64,000 nucleotides of DNA from Cladocopium goreaui (lineage: Eukaryota; Sar; Dinophyceae; Suessiales; Symbiodiniaceae), in NCBI GenBank assembly GCA_947184155.2, contig CAMXCT020001779.1:334956-398955 (forward strand). Reading direction: 5' to 3'. Under the pieces are notes generated by a model, which saw only the letters and a list, made by a program, of their open reading frames with translations, was not told where the DNA came from and ran no database searches. This document shows positions 10,776 through 22,300 of this stretch, in pieces. Numbering within the stretch: the first letter of the stretch is position 1; the number at the start of each line of letters is the position of its first letter. Made by a program: the position numbers and the translations under genes.

Positions 10776-12534
10776 CAGCTCTCAAAGACCAAGTTGGGAA
10801 GTGAATGCTGGCCACATGCAAATTTTTGCCTAGCAAAAAAGGGGCTTCAGATCGCATGAGTCTGTTTAAGGCAGCAGAGGGACTTCGACCCTTTCCTAAG
10901 GAACCAATATTAACACGACTATCTTGGGCCACCACAAGTCTTTTATCCCTTCCAATTCTTTTAAACAACGTCCTACGGGCTTTGGTTTCCTGTAAATTAA
11001 TATGTTCTTTTTGGCGAAACTCATACTGCACCCATGGTTTCCAAGTCAGCCCTTCCGACAACTGCACGGCCCACAGAGCCGAACCCCCCTTAGGACGGCG
11101 TCTGCCGCTGTCCCCAAAAGGTTTCAAACAAAAATCCGCATCTTGGACTAACGAGCTTTGATCCAAGAAGGGGGCGTTGTAGGGAATGTCACCGACACCA
11201 TCCTCCCAGAATGGTTGGGCGTGAGAATGCTCCCAAGCTTTCCAGAGGCTAGCAACCCGATCGCAAAAATATTCGGAATAAGCCGCAGCATTCGTAGTAT
11301 CCCCTCCATTAAGCACCAGGTGTTTCCTCTGGTTATGATGACAGCATCTTCGGCCTAATTTCTTAAGAGGCACAAAATTCGAAATCAAACAAGTTGTTTT
11401 TCTGAAGTTTCGACCAAAACGACACCAATCAAACAAGACTTCGAAAACATTTTCCCGACGAGACAACACGCGCCATGCCCCCAAAGCCCTGATAAGACTG
11501 GTAGCAGCCACCTCACCTGCCATGAAGAGCCCAAGCGTAACCTGAACCAACGCCAACAGGGCGCACTGACAAGCGTGCAGATTACCTTTCACCACACAAT
11601 CCGCAAGCACATCCAAACCCCAAGGCGCCTCCGCAGACCTCACCCTCGCAGCCTGCGACGAGGAAAACGTAGCACCAGGAGGGGCCCACCACAGAAACCG
11701 GACCTTTCCAGCCCTGACAAAAGACAAGAGGCCAAAAAACAACTCAGGGTCAAGGAGGTCCCAACCTTGTTTCACCTCGAGCGGCGGCAAGACCTTGAAA
11801 CCTTTAGCCTTCCACGCATGAGACATTTGCGCACCTCCAGCATAAACTTCCAACAAGTCAAAAGGAAACTCAAACAACGCCAAAGACGGATCAGCCAACA
11901 TCACGCGATGTTCAAAAACAACTTCCAAACTCCCATGCATTTGCCCCACACTAGCAGACCCCCTGCCTTCATCACCCGTAGACTCCTCCTCACTCAAAAC
12001 CGCCTCCTCATCCCAGCCACTGCCCTTCAAACTCGACTGCAGCCTGGACAGCAAAGGCATTCGATAACCCACCTTGTCACCACGACGCCACAACTCCCCA
12101 GACACTTCAACCCCGACTTCAGCCCGACACACCCCCGCACCAGACGGAGAGGCATCAACACAATAAAGAAAAGAATCAGGAAGAGCCCTGGCATCGCACA
12201 CGCAGAGCGGGGCGCAACTAGCCAGCACCATCAATTCGTTCCGGGCCCCCTGGGTCAGTTTAAACAAATCCTCGGGTCCCCCGGGAGAAAGTTGGTGATA
12301 GATATCATACATGAAAGCAAAAAGGGGTCGGCGAAATTGGAGATTAAAAGCCCATAACCCCGTTATAGCTTCAACCAGTTTCTGGTCAACTGGGCCACTT
12401 TTTGCCATTGAAACCGACAACTGTGCAAGTCGTAGGAGCTTACAGCGGGAAGGGCCGATGAGGCCGGCCTTACCTTCTATTTCCGCTCCCCAAACTTTTT
12501 GTGTGCAAAGACCTTCGGACTTTCTTACCTTCAT
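10560..12534 (-). CDS. RNase H with embedded cytosine-methyltransferase-like segment
   Basis: The frame starts at 12534 and stays open to 9898, but beyond about 10560 it is only a shadow of the recombinase. Residues 123-140 (LYCVDASPSGAGV) give the first RNase H Asp. Residues 509-545 (EHINLQETKAR, then VVAQDSRVNIG) give the Glu and second Asp. Residues 579-590 (FPTWSLRADGPS) give the last Asp. Between them, residues 226-410 look like a C5-cytosine methyltransferase: DLLEVYAGGA resembles the SAM-binding DLFAG motif, WWAPPGATFS resembles the catalytic GPPCxxFS loop, and FDWCRFGRNFRKTTCLISN resembles a later motif with an R-K-P-T-like core. The catalytic Cys is replaced by Gly (PPG). The N-terminus continues the RT thumb in a shifted frame. 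Confidence 0.65.
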
Positions 12535-14014
12535 GGGTCCTCAAGTCAACTGAATTATAGGCAGCTGTAGCTGCTTCAAATACCTGCTGATCGCGACCCT
12601 CTTGGGCCAGTGTGGTGACTTCATCACCTTTCCAAGGCAACAATTGTACCCCCAAGTGATCGTCAATCATTATGCCCTCATAGTAACCGCTTTCAGGTTT
12701 TGGGAGGGGGTGTCTGTAATTCAAGGTTTCTTCTGGGAGAAAGGTGCCCCAACTACGCAACAAATTAACATGACTTTCTTGAGCTATGTCAACCGCGGCA
12801 TGGTCACCCATTCCTAAACCCTTGAAACAACACACCAATCTGTCACCAGTTGTGATCCGGTTCGCTGCCAGTGCTGCTTGCGCAGCTTTCAAATGTGCCA
12901 CCTCACCCCACCGAAAACTAGGCCCTACAGGACTACTCCGGGCTCTTTTCTCAGTTGCCACATAAGCATGATAAAAATCTCGGATATCATCAACAGAACA
13001 AGCACACACCAAATCACGACCTAAGGGCAACTGAGTCAAAAGCACAGCATGGGGAAGATTTCGGGATTCACCTACCACATGATACTCGCGTCTGTTTCGG
13101 CGTTTGCGGTGCAAAATTTGACGGTCCCTATCGACATCTTTAGCGACAGCAAACAACTCACAACGATCCAAAAAATTCACCTCATCAGTTTTGCAAACAA
13201 AAAGTCTTTCCAATTGATCCCAACGGGCAAACACCTTCAACAGTTCAGTTCGAGACGCGGTACCCTTTATATGTATTGGGGGAGGCATATCTTCCGGGGT
13301 CTTTAACAAGGTATCAGGGTCTTCAAAAATAGTGCGACATTTCTCACTCAAGTACGGCCTTGGGTCAAAATTCTCAACTTTGTCAGGCAAACTCAAACGA
13401 TCTGCGACCACCGGAAGCGCTTTGGTAGCTGCAAAAGCAGCTCCCTGAGAGCTTTCACCAAACTGTCTTTTGTGACGGGCATATGGCAAACTGTCTAAAG
13501 CATCTAATTCAGACCTCAACTCACTCAAATGAGTTCCAACTGCTGGTAGCCGGAGGCCGCATCCAGACTCAGAAGTGCCCAGGCGGACCATCGACCTGCT
13601 CAGCTTCAAAAGGAAATGAACCATCTCCTCTTGTGCCTGGTTGAGTTTACACTCACGCCTCCCCCGCTCAGGAGCTACTTGCACTCCCAGGGCCTGATGG
13701 CTCAAAGCACACACCATCAGGTTCGTCCACAATTCAATGGACCTCCGAAAGCGGAACCTAGCAGCTCTTCGGCGAGAACGTCCTTGAAGAGGACCTTTAT
13801 CACAACTCCAAGGGAAAGGAGGCGGGCACGGAAAGAGCTCCTTGTCCGAAGCTCGTGGCGGTGGAGTAGCTGCTGGAGTAAAAGTACTCCGCACATAACG
13901 CGAAAAAGGCAGTGATGAATCTGTCATTGAATCAATCACATGTTCCAACCATGCTGCAACGGATGCACCCTGGTCAGATGAAAAAGAAAAGCTTTCTCCG
14001 GAATGCTCTTGCAT
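12470..14014 (-). CDS. Reverse transcriptase of the DIRS-like element
   Basis: The start is taken at ATG 14014, 15 bases after the gag stop at 14029. The frame is open upstream to 15967, but there it only reads gag out of frame. RT motifs are clear: motif A in CSVDDIRDFYHAY, motif B in FKGLGMGDHAAVDIAQ, and the catalytic motif C in EGIMIDDHLG (about 12661-12672). The last 20 codons are out of frame: the natural continuation THEGK... GLCTQKVWG lies in the frame of the next coding segment, so a frame change occurs near 12530. The enzyme copies the element RNA to DNA. Confidence 0.75.
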   Translation of the reverse strand: MQEHSGESFSFSSDQGASVAAWLEHVIDSMTDSSLPFSRYVRSTFTPAATPPPRASDKELFPCPPPFPWSCDKGPLQGRSRRRAARFRFRRSIELWTNLMVCALSHQALGVQVAPERGRRECKLNQAQEEMVHFLLKLSRSMVRLGTSESGCGLRLPAVGTHLSELRSELDALDSLPYARHKRQFGESSQGAAFAATKALPVVADRLSLPDKVENFDPRPYLSEKCRTIFEDPDTLLKTPEDMPPPIHIKGTASRTELLKVFARWDQLERLFVCKTDEVNFLDRCELFAVAKDVDRDRQILHRKRRNRREYHVVGESRNLPHAVLLTQLPLGRDLVCACSVDDIRDFYHAYVATEKRARSSPVGPSFRWGEVAHLKAAQAALAANRITTGDRLVCCFKGLGMGDHAAVDIAQESHVNLLRSWGTFLPEETLNYRHPLPKPESGYYEGIMIDDHLGVQLLPWKGDEVTTLAQEGRDQQVFEAATAAYNSVDLRTHEGKKVRRSLHTKSLGSGNRR

Positions 14015-14028
14015 GAAATCTTCACGCT

Positions 14029-15567
14029 TTACTCTGGCTTCTTCTCGTCCTTGGCTTTGCCATCTCCTTTTCCTCCTCCTTTTCCTCTTTTCTTTAGCAA
14101 CCACTCTTCCTCCTTCAGCTCGTTGATGATGGCTCCAATCCATGTCGCGTCCATCAACCGCGTGTAGATGTATTGTTTTCGGATGGAAGCGAGGTCCTGA
14201 CTGGCCCAATGGGACCATGGAGGCTCCTCTACGCCTGTCAGGCGACTTGCCACCCCCCAAGACTCGTCCAGCAGGAATTGTTCCATTGCAGATATCATTC
14301 TGACACAGTGAAGACGGGCATGTCTCTGCTTCCCTTCCAGCATCAATTTGTGAATGGTAGCAAAGCCGCTCAGTGCATACCCTGCTGTCCGCGAGCGGCC
14401 TACAGGCACTGAACGAATGAACTTCTCGGGGATCAACGGGCCCATTTCTTCGGCCCCCACCGCCCGCTGCATGCGAGCTTCCATCCTTTCCAAGTAGGCG
14501 CCCGGGTTTTGCTTCATGGCATACCGGAGCTTTTCCACTGCCTCGATGGCTTTTCCTCCGCGACTGGTAGAAGACCAGGTTTCTCCCTCCTCCTCGGAAG
14601 AGCTGCCGTTCGTGCCCACCAGGCCCGGAAGTTTCTTGTTCTTCCTGCTGCCTTTTGCTTGCATTTCCTTCATGAGCTTCAGCATGCTGATTTTCATCAT
14701 GTCGTCGACTGACGGGCCCGAAGAAGACTGGGCCATGTCTGGAACGACCAGGTTGATGCAATCTTGAGCCGTAATCCGAGAGGCTGGCTCGTCTGCAATT
14801 CTCTCTGGCCGAGAGCCCACCTCTTCTCGCATGGCTCGCAGAATTTCGGCCATGTCCTTGTCGTTGGGACCGTCGATTTGCGGAGGCGCGGCTTGTGTCT
14901 TGGCGGTCGCTTTCCTTTGAGGAGCTGGTGTCTTCACAGTCTGCAGATTTGGGTGCTTTTGAAGCTCCTCCACGCGCTTCTCCAGCTTTGCTAGGACAGC
15001 CACCACAGCCTTCAGGTCGGCTTGGGGTGCCGGATTCTCCTCCTCTTCCAAAGCTGTTTGCCAGTCCGCATCTCGGAGGGATCCACTTGTGACCCATTCG
15101 TCTACTGCATCGTCCAACTCCGCCATGTCCGGGAGCTGCTGGGCCTCTGCAAAACGCAGGTACGGCCTTCGAGTCCGAGGAGCTTTCCTTTCCAGCTGTT
15201 GTCGGATGCCCATTGTGAACTCCAACAACAGCACCTCCACTGCATCCCCTAGGCTCTCTTCTGCTTGGAGAGAAATGGTGACATGAAGGCTGGGTCCCAA
15301 AATGTCTTCGGGAGAAGCCTCTTGGCCTTGGCTCAAATCCTCGTCGGGAATTCCGTTCCCCGGTACTGCTAGAATCAAGCCACCCCGACTGACCCGACAA
15401 GGCAAAGCTAGCATCCAAACATCCCCCTCCGCAGGCCAGCGAAGAAGCAAGAGGTCGACCTCCTCCAAGTTTTTGTTCACCAACTTGAGGCTCCGGATGG
15501 TTTTCTCTGCAATGGGCATGATCTTCAAGCAAAGGTTTTGGCTGGTGGCCCTCAAGCGCTGCCACAA
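14029..15567 (-). CDS. Gag-like protein of the DIRS-like element
   Basis: The frame has 512 codons. The N-terminal half holds a coiled-coil candidate (LKAVVAVLAKLEKRVEELQKH). The middle is Ser/Glu-rich (GSSSEEEGETWSS). The C-terminal half is a globular helical region (AIEAVEKLRYAMKQNPGAY, then SHWASQDLASIRKQY) and ends in a basic Gly/Lys tail (RGKGGGKGDGKAKDEKK) that could bind nucleic acid. No zinc knuckle is seen. The role is inferred from position 5' of the RT and from the lack of enzyme motifs. The RT frame begins 15 bases after the stop in another frame. Confidence 0.6.
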   Translation of the reverse strand: MWQRLRATSQNLCLKIMPIAEKTIRSLKLVNKNLEEVDLLLLRWPAEGDVWMLALPCRVSRGGLILAVPGNGIPDEDLSQGQEASPEDILGPSLHVTISLQAEESLGDAVEVLLLEFTMGIRQQLERKAPRTRRPYLRFAEAQQLPDMAELDDAVDEWVTSGSLRDADWQTALEEEENPAPQADLKAVVAVLAKLEKRVEELQKHPNLQTVKTPAPQRKATAKTQAAPPQIDGPNDKDMAEILRAMREEVGSRPERIADEPASRITAQDCINLVVPDMAQSSSGPSVDDMMKISMLKLMKEMQAKGSRKNKKLPGLVGTNGSSSEEEGETWSSTSRGGKAIEAVEKLRYAMKQNPGAYLERMEARMQRAVGAEEMGPLIPEKFIRSVPVGRSRTAGYALSGFATIHKLMLEGKQRHARLHCVRMISAMEQFLLDESWGVASRLTGVEEPPWSHWASQDLASIRKQYIYTRLMDATWIGAIINELKEEEWLLKKRGKGGGKGDGKAKDEKKPE

Positions 15568-15899
15568 TCAAGCGCTCTAAGCCCAGCCTCGACCTTGTCA
15601 ATGCAGGGCAGCTACTGCAGGCCTGCGGCGACAAAGGTACAGCGCGCAGTGAGGTAAGAAAAGGTGGCGTAGACGCGGTTGAATGAAGGAAAATGTTCTC
15701 TGAGAGCGTGGTGCAAGGGTCGCAAAGGGGCTCAGCAATCAAAATGTAAGCAAGGCCAAAAAGCAAACACAGCAAGCTCTTCAAACAACTACTTTCCCTC
15801 GGTCTTTGACACCCACACACAGGTGCACGCGTCCGTGCAAACTTGGGCTCTAGCAAAGTGGCCGTGGTGTGGAAATTCAATCCTACTTGCACAGCTTTC

Positions 15900-16163
15900 T
15901 CAGGCACGGTAACGTTGCAATCTATCCTGCCCCGCCAGACCGCCCTCTCTTGGACGAATCTCAGCACCTTCCAGCAGAAAAATTACCAATCGTGACCCTA
16001 GCAGCCGCAAGCGGGGGCTCAGAAGGAATCCAATCACGCAACCACCAAAGCAGAATCCCAAACAAAAGCAAGTGATAGCTAAAAGAATCAGCTCGGCCAA
16101 TCGATATGGGTGATCACACAAGCCGAGCACCGGGCTAACCGCACTCAAAATATCCCTGAGCAT
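15900..16163 (-). CDS. Small hydrophobic ORF at the 5' end of the retroelement
   Basis: This 87-codon frame upstream of gag holds a hydrophobic segment (LILLAITCFCLGFCFGGCV) followed by a basic stretch (SPRLRLLGSRL). That would suit one membrane span. It is in a different frame from gag. It could be the true N-terminus of a longer gag made by a frame change, a separate small protein, or chance. Position and sense agree with the element. Confidence 0.3.
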   Translation of the reverse strand: MLRDILSAVSPVLGLCDHPYRLAELILLAITCFCLGFCFGGCVIGFLLSPRLRLLGSRLVIFLLEGAEIRPREGGLAGQDRLQRYRA

Positions 16164-16329
16164 CCAAACAGAAAGCTACAGACAACACATGTTGACTGCC
16201 CTTCCATGAAAACAATGCCTTTCATGTTTTGTTATGGTAAAATTAGTGGTCAACACTGTTTTGGGATCCCAGTGACAAACAATCTGAGCCCGTGTACTTG
16301 ATGCGCTATTTCAATGCCAGTCCTGCCAG

Positions 16330-19300
16330 GATGCTTGGACGAAGGAAGTGCAGCTACTCCTTCGCGACATGCCTGAAGTCCTTGACGACTCTCCTCATCA
16401 AGAAGCTGCTCGAGAGGAGGCGATCATGCTCTTGAGGAATGTGATTGCGTTGCGGTGGGGCTACATCATAGGATTGAAAGACAAAGTCCCTGGTTCCCAT
16501 TTCAAGTCTTTGGTGGGCGGAATGGTGTCGACTCTGAATACGCTACTTGAGGTTCATGGGCCTCACATTCCCTTTTGCCCGAATCCACCTGACAAACAGC
16601 TTGAATTGGAGAATGAGAATGCCAGCCCAGAGAAACCCCTGCCCCCACCTGATGAAGGCAGCAGTACCACAGCCAGCAGCAAATCCGCACCTCCGAGTGT
16701 ACTGCCACACGACTTCAAGTTCCTTACAGTGCATGTGGACGGCAAGAGTGAAGTTTGGACATGTCTGCAGGCAGGGGTAATTACCGTCCCTCATAATGTG
16801 GGCTGATATCCATCAAATTTCATGGGGAATACGGAATACAAATATAATTGGGAAAAGCTTCGTTTACTTAGCTGCACCGAATCAGAATAGAACTGATCAA
16901 ATATTATTGGGAAAAGCTTCGTTTACTTAGCGGCCCCGAATGAGAATAGAAATGATTACCATGAATGAAGCAACCATTGGTTGAACCCACAGATTGATAA
17001 ATATATTGATACGCCTTTCCTGTTCTGGTTTGGCCCTAAAGTGCGCCACAGGTGCCATCAGTGTGGGGAGTTGATGGGTATGTGAACTTCTACGGGATGA
17101 GCGAAGTTTGGATGTACAAGACCAAATTTTTCGCGTGGTACACCAAGTCTTTCAACGAGTTCTACTTGCCGACAGCCGCGTTTCTGGAAATGTCCCCTGG
17201 TCATGTATCTGGATATCTGATTAACAATCGATTTTGGAGGTAGGATTTGTCATAAAGAATTCCTTCGTGCAGATGCTCCTGATGTCTCCCATTATTGAGT
17301 TGGTGGACTAACTCAGGGACCCATAACTAAAATCCACCGAATGATTTATCCAATGACTTAGCTCAAAATTAGAATTCCTAAGGTCATGAGACGAAGCACT
17401 TACAGAGGAGATGACAAGCCGACCCACTATCTCCCGGTGGATGCGGCTTCTGTCATGGGTATTGTGTGTGTGGTGGGCAGCATACTGCCAGCAAAATCTC
17501 TGGCTCGCGAAGCTATGCTGATCTCAGTCACGACTCTCAAGAAGATGGAATCATGCGTGGAAAACCCAGAGAGAGAGTTGGTTGCTCCCCTGCGAAACGG
17601 GGATAAGCTCAGGTTGGAGACTAGGTCCACTGGCTTGTTTGCTTTGTCCGACCTCAAACACTTTTTCAAGAAGCTGGGAATCGACTTTACCAGGTTCGGG
17701 ATGTTTAGGTTGTTTGGATTTAGTGGAACAAACAACTGATGTTAAGAACATATACTGTTGTTGGGGATACCCAAAGGATATAAAGTCAATGACGTCAGAC
17801 ACTTTGAACATAGGGTTCCAATCTCTCCTTTCATTCCCCATCTAGGTTCAGCAAAAAATTGCCATCAGATGCTGCGGAAGTTGGCATCCCCGAGATTATC
17901 TGCACCATGTTTCGAATGAGGTGTGATCCTTCGAGCCAAGATCCGAATTCACCCATGAACCGCTTTCTGTTCAGACTAGTTCACAAATGGTGTCAGAAAG
18001 TTGAAGCATCAATGGAACAGAAACTGCAGGAGACCTGTCCAGATCCCAGCGTTGGGGCACGAGTTCATCTCTTTTTGAAAAGCTCACGGATGAAAGGCAA
18101 CAAAGCTCTCCAGCTCAGCATTGTCGGCCGCTTCTCAGCAAGGAGTGCAGGATTTATGACTACCAAGAACACGACCTTAGCTTCGCTGGGTGTCCTTCCG
18201 GCCAACAGCAGTCTTGCCCAACGAACGTGCCAGGAGTATGCCATGCGGTACTTGATCAAGTCAAACCAGCACATGAGTGAAGCCCTGTTGCAATCGAAAG
18301 TGGTAAACTTCACCTTTGACGCGGCATTCGTTGCTGAAGAACACGCGGCTTCTTCTTAGCTTATAGTGGGTATTTGTTTTGTGTGCGAACAAGTTGTGCC
18401 TGGGGAACATAGGAAATGCCTCTCAATCCTAGTAAGGCTTGTAAACTCTGTCAGGTGCTCACCGTTGTCTTTCGGTCCATTGGTAAGCAGTTCTCGGGAG
18501 CCACCCAGTTGCTGCCGACTGGTCTCAGTGCTGAGCAGTCACAGAAAGCCTTACAGGCCTTCTGCCAAGCATTCAAGACAATGTACTGCCAGTCTGGTCA
18601 GGTGCCGTCCATCCCACAGAAAATTGACTTTGGGTGGAAGGAATTTCGAGTGCCCACGAAAAACATGCTCATGGGCATTAGCAATGCGCTGGTGCAAATC
18701 ATGCCACCTGATTTCACTTTGCAAAAGTGCATTCCTCCGGTCCGTTTGGTGCCTCGAGCTACTCAAGCTGACCGGCTTCTCTTGACTGATGACGAGAAGA
18801 CAATGCTTGGACTGGGACCTTGGGCCAAAGACTGTGACCTCTACTTTGTCTACAACTACGCCTCACAGACGTGCTTTGTGGACTTTATCGAGGACAACGA
18901 CTTCTACAAGCTGTGCTTTTCAGCGGATGAAGGGACTGAGGACAGGGTTGGGTCATAAAACATGTTGCCACTGGTCTTCTCAGGATGGCAGAAAACACAT
19001 AACAAGGGGTCCTCATTCATAAAAAAATGAAGTTAGTAATCAGTGAGGGTTTAAATGTAGAGAAGCATGTTCTCACGACTGGACCTTCCCTCCAATGTTT
19101 TAGGACATATAACTAACTTTGTAAATACATGTTACGTATGAAGATACATTGCCCACATGTCATATGTGCACTATACACAAATATAATATAATAGTAATGC
19201 ATTTGTGTATCTACATGATCTAGCAAACAGGTTTCACATGATATGCATGCGCTGCAGGGCTTCCTGGTGTTCCTGCACATGAGTTGCTGCGGGGTCTACG

Positions 19301-22300
19301 CGACCTTTTGGCCGGACTTACTGCACAAGCTTGCGAGGAGATGCTGCTACGCCATGCAGCGAAGCAAGGCTCATTTGACACTTCGGAGGATCAACAAACT
19401 CTTTCGGTTGGACAGAGGACCATGGAGCACCTCGAAGTTCGGAAAACAGTTGAGTGATGCCCGCAAGATGCTGATTGATGGTCTTCAATCCTCTTCGCTT
19501 GATGAGTCGGTGATTGAAAGTTTCCTCCCTGGCATAGCCAGAGACTACAACTTGTCCGCAGACGGCTTCACAACTGTGGATTTTCTGCGAGTCCTACAAG
19601 CCAAGAGAGGACCAAATATAGGAAATTGATAACGACAGAGACCACTGGCTGATAACTGCGTGGTAGAAGTGTCACTAACATTTTGGTTCCCCAAAAATTA
19701 TGGTTCAACTTCCATTTGTTGATAAGATCGTGTCCATATATTTTCCCAACCAAAAGTCTAAGTCAACTCATAGACAAAGTTTTTGGGTCACCGTGGGGTA
19801 TGATTACAGCGCACGCACTGAAACACCAGTCCCTGAAGGAAACCACGTGTTTTCCACAGAGCACAAGGATACCCGTTGGTTCTCGTGGTGGGACCACGCT
19901 GCCAAACATGACTCTTCTTGGCATACCCAGGCTCTGACTCATATGATGTTGTGGGTGGCAGAAGGCGAGAACCCTTGGTCGAAGCTGACACCTCAGGTGG
20001 AAGGCGATAGCAAGAACCCGACCTCTTTTTCATCCCGGCAATTTGCCTGGAACGTGGCTCGTTGACAACACAGAGCAACAGGGTTGATTTGGGATCAGGC
20101 GTTTCAATGCCCAAAAATCGACCTCGTACTTCACCAAGAACATCGTACAATTGGACCACAATTTCTTTGATTCTTTTGGCGATGATAGTATGTTCTTGCT
20201 TCAGGGTTCTATCACCCCCATGTTTCTACTTAGCTACCTCGCATGTCATAGATATGCAAGTCTAAACCTCAAATCTACATGTATTGCTTTGTTCCATGGC
20301 AATCTACCTGTTTCTTCCATGTCACTGCCCAGGTCTTGAGTGACGACACGAACCAAGATGAAATGAGGTCAATGCTGACTGTCTTCAAAAGCATGAGGAT
20401 CTATGCAGCAGAGTACGAACCTTGAATTTATCAAGAGATACCTCCGAAATTTGTTTCCTACAAATGGTGTTTGTACTCGGTTTGTGTTTTGGAAATAGTA
20501 GAAAGGTTGTTGCCTGAAAGTTTTAGCTATTAACGCGGGGAAGAGCACAAGAAGTCCAGGACAGAGACCTTCAGAGACAGGATGCAGCAAGCGCAAAGCA
20601 TGCAATCAGCCTGGCAAGCGGCAAGCGCGTGCAGAAGCTGATCAGGACATCTATAGGGTCACCATTCCCGTCGGTTATTAACTGTTCTTGTTTGTCTCAT
20701 GGTTCGCACTTCGATTTTGAACTCTTGTCTTCAACACCTCCGACTCACAAAAGCAACAATCTGTTTGGATCAGGAAGACAATTTCGGATTCGACGTCTCC
20801 AGCAAGTTTGCAGTACATTGGTGCCTGCGACCCTTCACCAGAGTCGGAGGATGTCTTGCAATTCCACAGCGACCTGTTGATGTACCAGATTGAAGGTTTG
20901 CAGGGCATTTCGCCTGTTCACCAGTCTTTCCCGTGGAGAGTCGTGCAGTGTTTGGACACAGCATCATGGACGACAGTCCTGAAAGATATGAAGGAGATTT
21001 GGCAGTTCACCACTGAGTTTGCAGATACACTTCGGCAGAATGATGCTCTTTTCAACGAACTGCAAGTGACTCGCTTCCAGAACTTCCGAGACACCATGAC
21101 AAAAGCAGAGCAGCTTGTTCTTAAGTTACGCATTTTTTCGACCTCGTTTTTTTTCGCTTGTTCGGATGAAGTTTTGCAGTGAGAAACACGAAACAGTTTA
21201 ACTTTTTGCTTTCTTGTTACTCTCTAGTCGTTGGGTTTCTGTCTTTGACTGACTTCAGTCTGTTCGAGAACTCATCTCTCACCAACCACTTATAGAGACT
21301 AAGGTACTTCAAGTTTGACCCAGCTCGGATGGGAACGCCGAGCTCAGCCCCGTTCGAGGAGTCAATCTTGAGCATTTGCGGTTTGACATCGACTTCCAAA
21401 ATGGACAGCTTGCTGTCGTCCCTGCCGTGTGAGCTCGCGTTCAACCAGCTCAGGGACGCCTGCCGCAGACACAGCAAAATGGAGAAGGCCAATGGAGCAG
21501 CTTTGTTTTCAGTATGTTCAAAGGCAAGTATGAAGCACTGTTTCGGCGCTGAAACCCTTGAGCTTTCTGCCGATGATTGGGCGCAAAGCCTCCAAGGACG
21601 CAAAGAAGTCAAGACGCAGGTGCATTCAGCCATGCGATGTACCGACGTGTCACTGGGGATCAGCGCGGAAGGTCTTACAAGGAACCGGTCGTCGAAGCAG
21701 TTCACCAAACCACACATCTTTGCCTATCGACTACAGCTACTCCAAGCCTTGTCCAAGGCATTTCATGACTTCGAGGGGGCCGATCCTGATGAGCGCCGAG
21801 ATCACATCAACGCCCTCTACAGCAAGATGTGGGTGAGCAAGGTGGTGCCGGAGCTTTGGTTCCTTCGGAACAAGGGAGATCCGGACGATGGTGACAATTC
21901 CTTGGTGGTGGTTCGAAGTGGGCCATTTACCCTAGGTTGTGTGCTCATGGTCAAGTGCCAGGACGGCAACTACAAATTCCAGGACGACCCCTACGTGTTG
22001 GCTTTACCTGGTGACTTTGATGAGCGAGAAGTTGCACACATGGCGCCAATAGTCAGCACAGATGGCTTTTTGCGCTGGCACCGCGACGGAGATTGGATGG
22101 GCTTGGCCGACTACATCGCTGATGTCGGCATCATCACCATGCCAGCCAGTCTTTTTGGATTGGTTTGCAGAGAAATGAAGCTCAAGACTGGCAAGCTTGA
22201 CCACATCAACCGGTGTGAGTTCTTTTTGAAACACATGGGACGTTCACCAGACATGATTGAGAAAATCTTGGAGCAGGTCCGTGCAAACCAGAAACAGAGG

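Larger units (their letters stand above)
9573..16163 (-). mobile_element. DIRS-like tyrosine-recombinase retroelement
   Basis: On the minus strand the order is: small hydrophobic frame (16163-15900), gag-like frame (15567-14029), reverse transcriptase (14014-12470), RNase H with a methyltransferase-like insertion (12534 to about 10560), tyrosine recombinase (about 10640-9573). RT + RNase H + tyrosine recombinase with no integrase or protease is the DIRS layout. Known DIRS elements end in inverted or split direct repeats. I could not place these, so the true ends are uncertain by several hundred bases. Adjacent domains are in different frames, which may be programmed shifts or decay; no internal stop was seen within the domains. 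The element is antisense to the host genes on both sides. Confidence 0.75.

Noticed and set aside
14015-15967. Long open stretch upstream of the RT in the RT frame
   Set aside because: It reads the gag region out of frame; the gag frame has the natural composition and a stop right before the RT start.
19258-19450. Alternative frame reading VPAHELLRGLRDLLAG
   Set aside because: Third-position G+C is lower than in the chosen frame (GFLVFLHMSCCG), which also fits the upstream phase.
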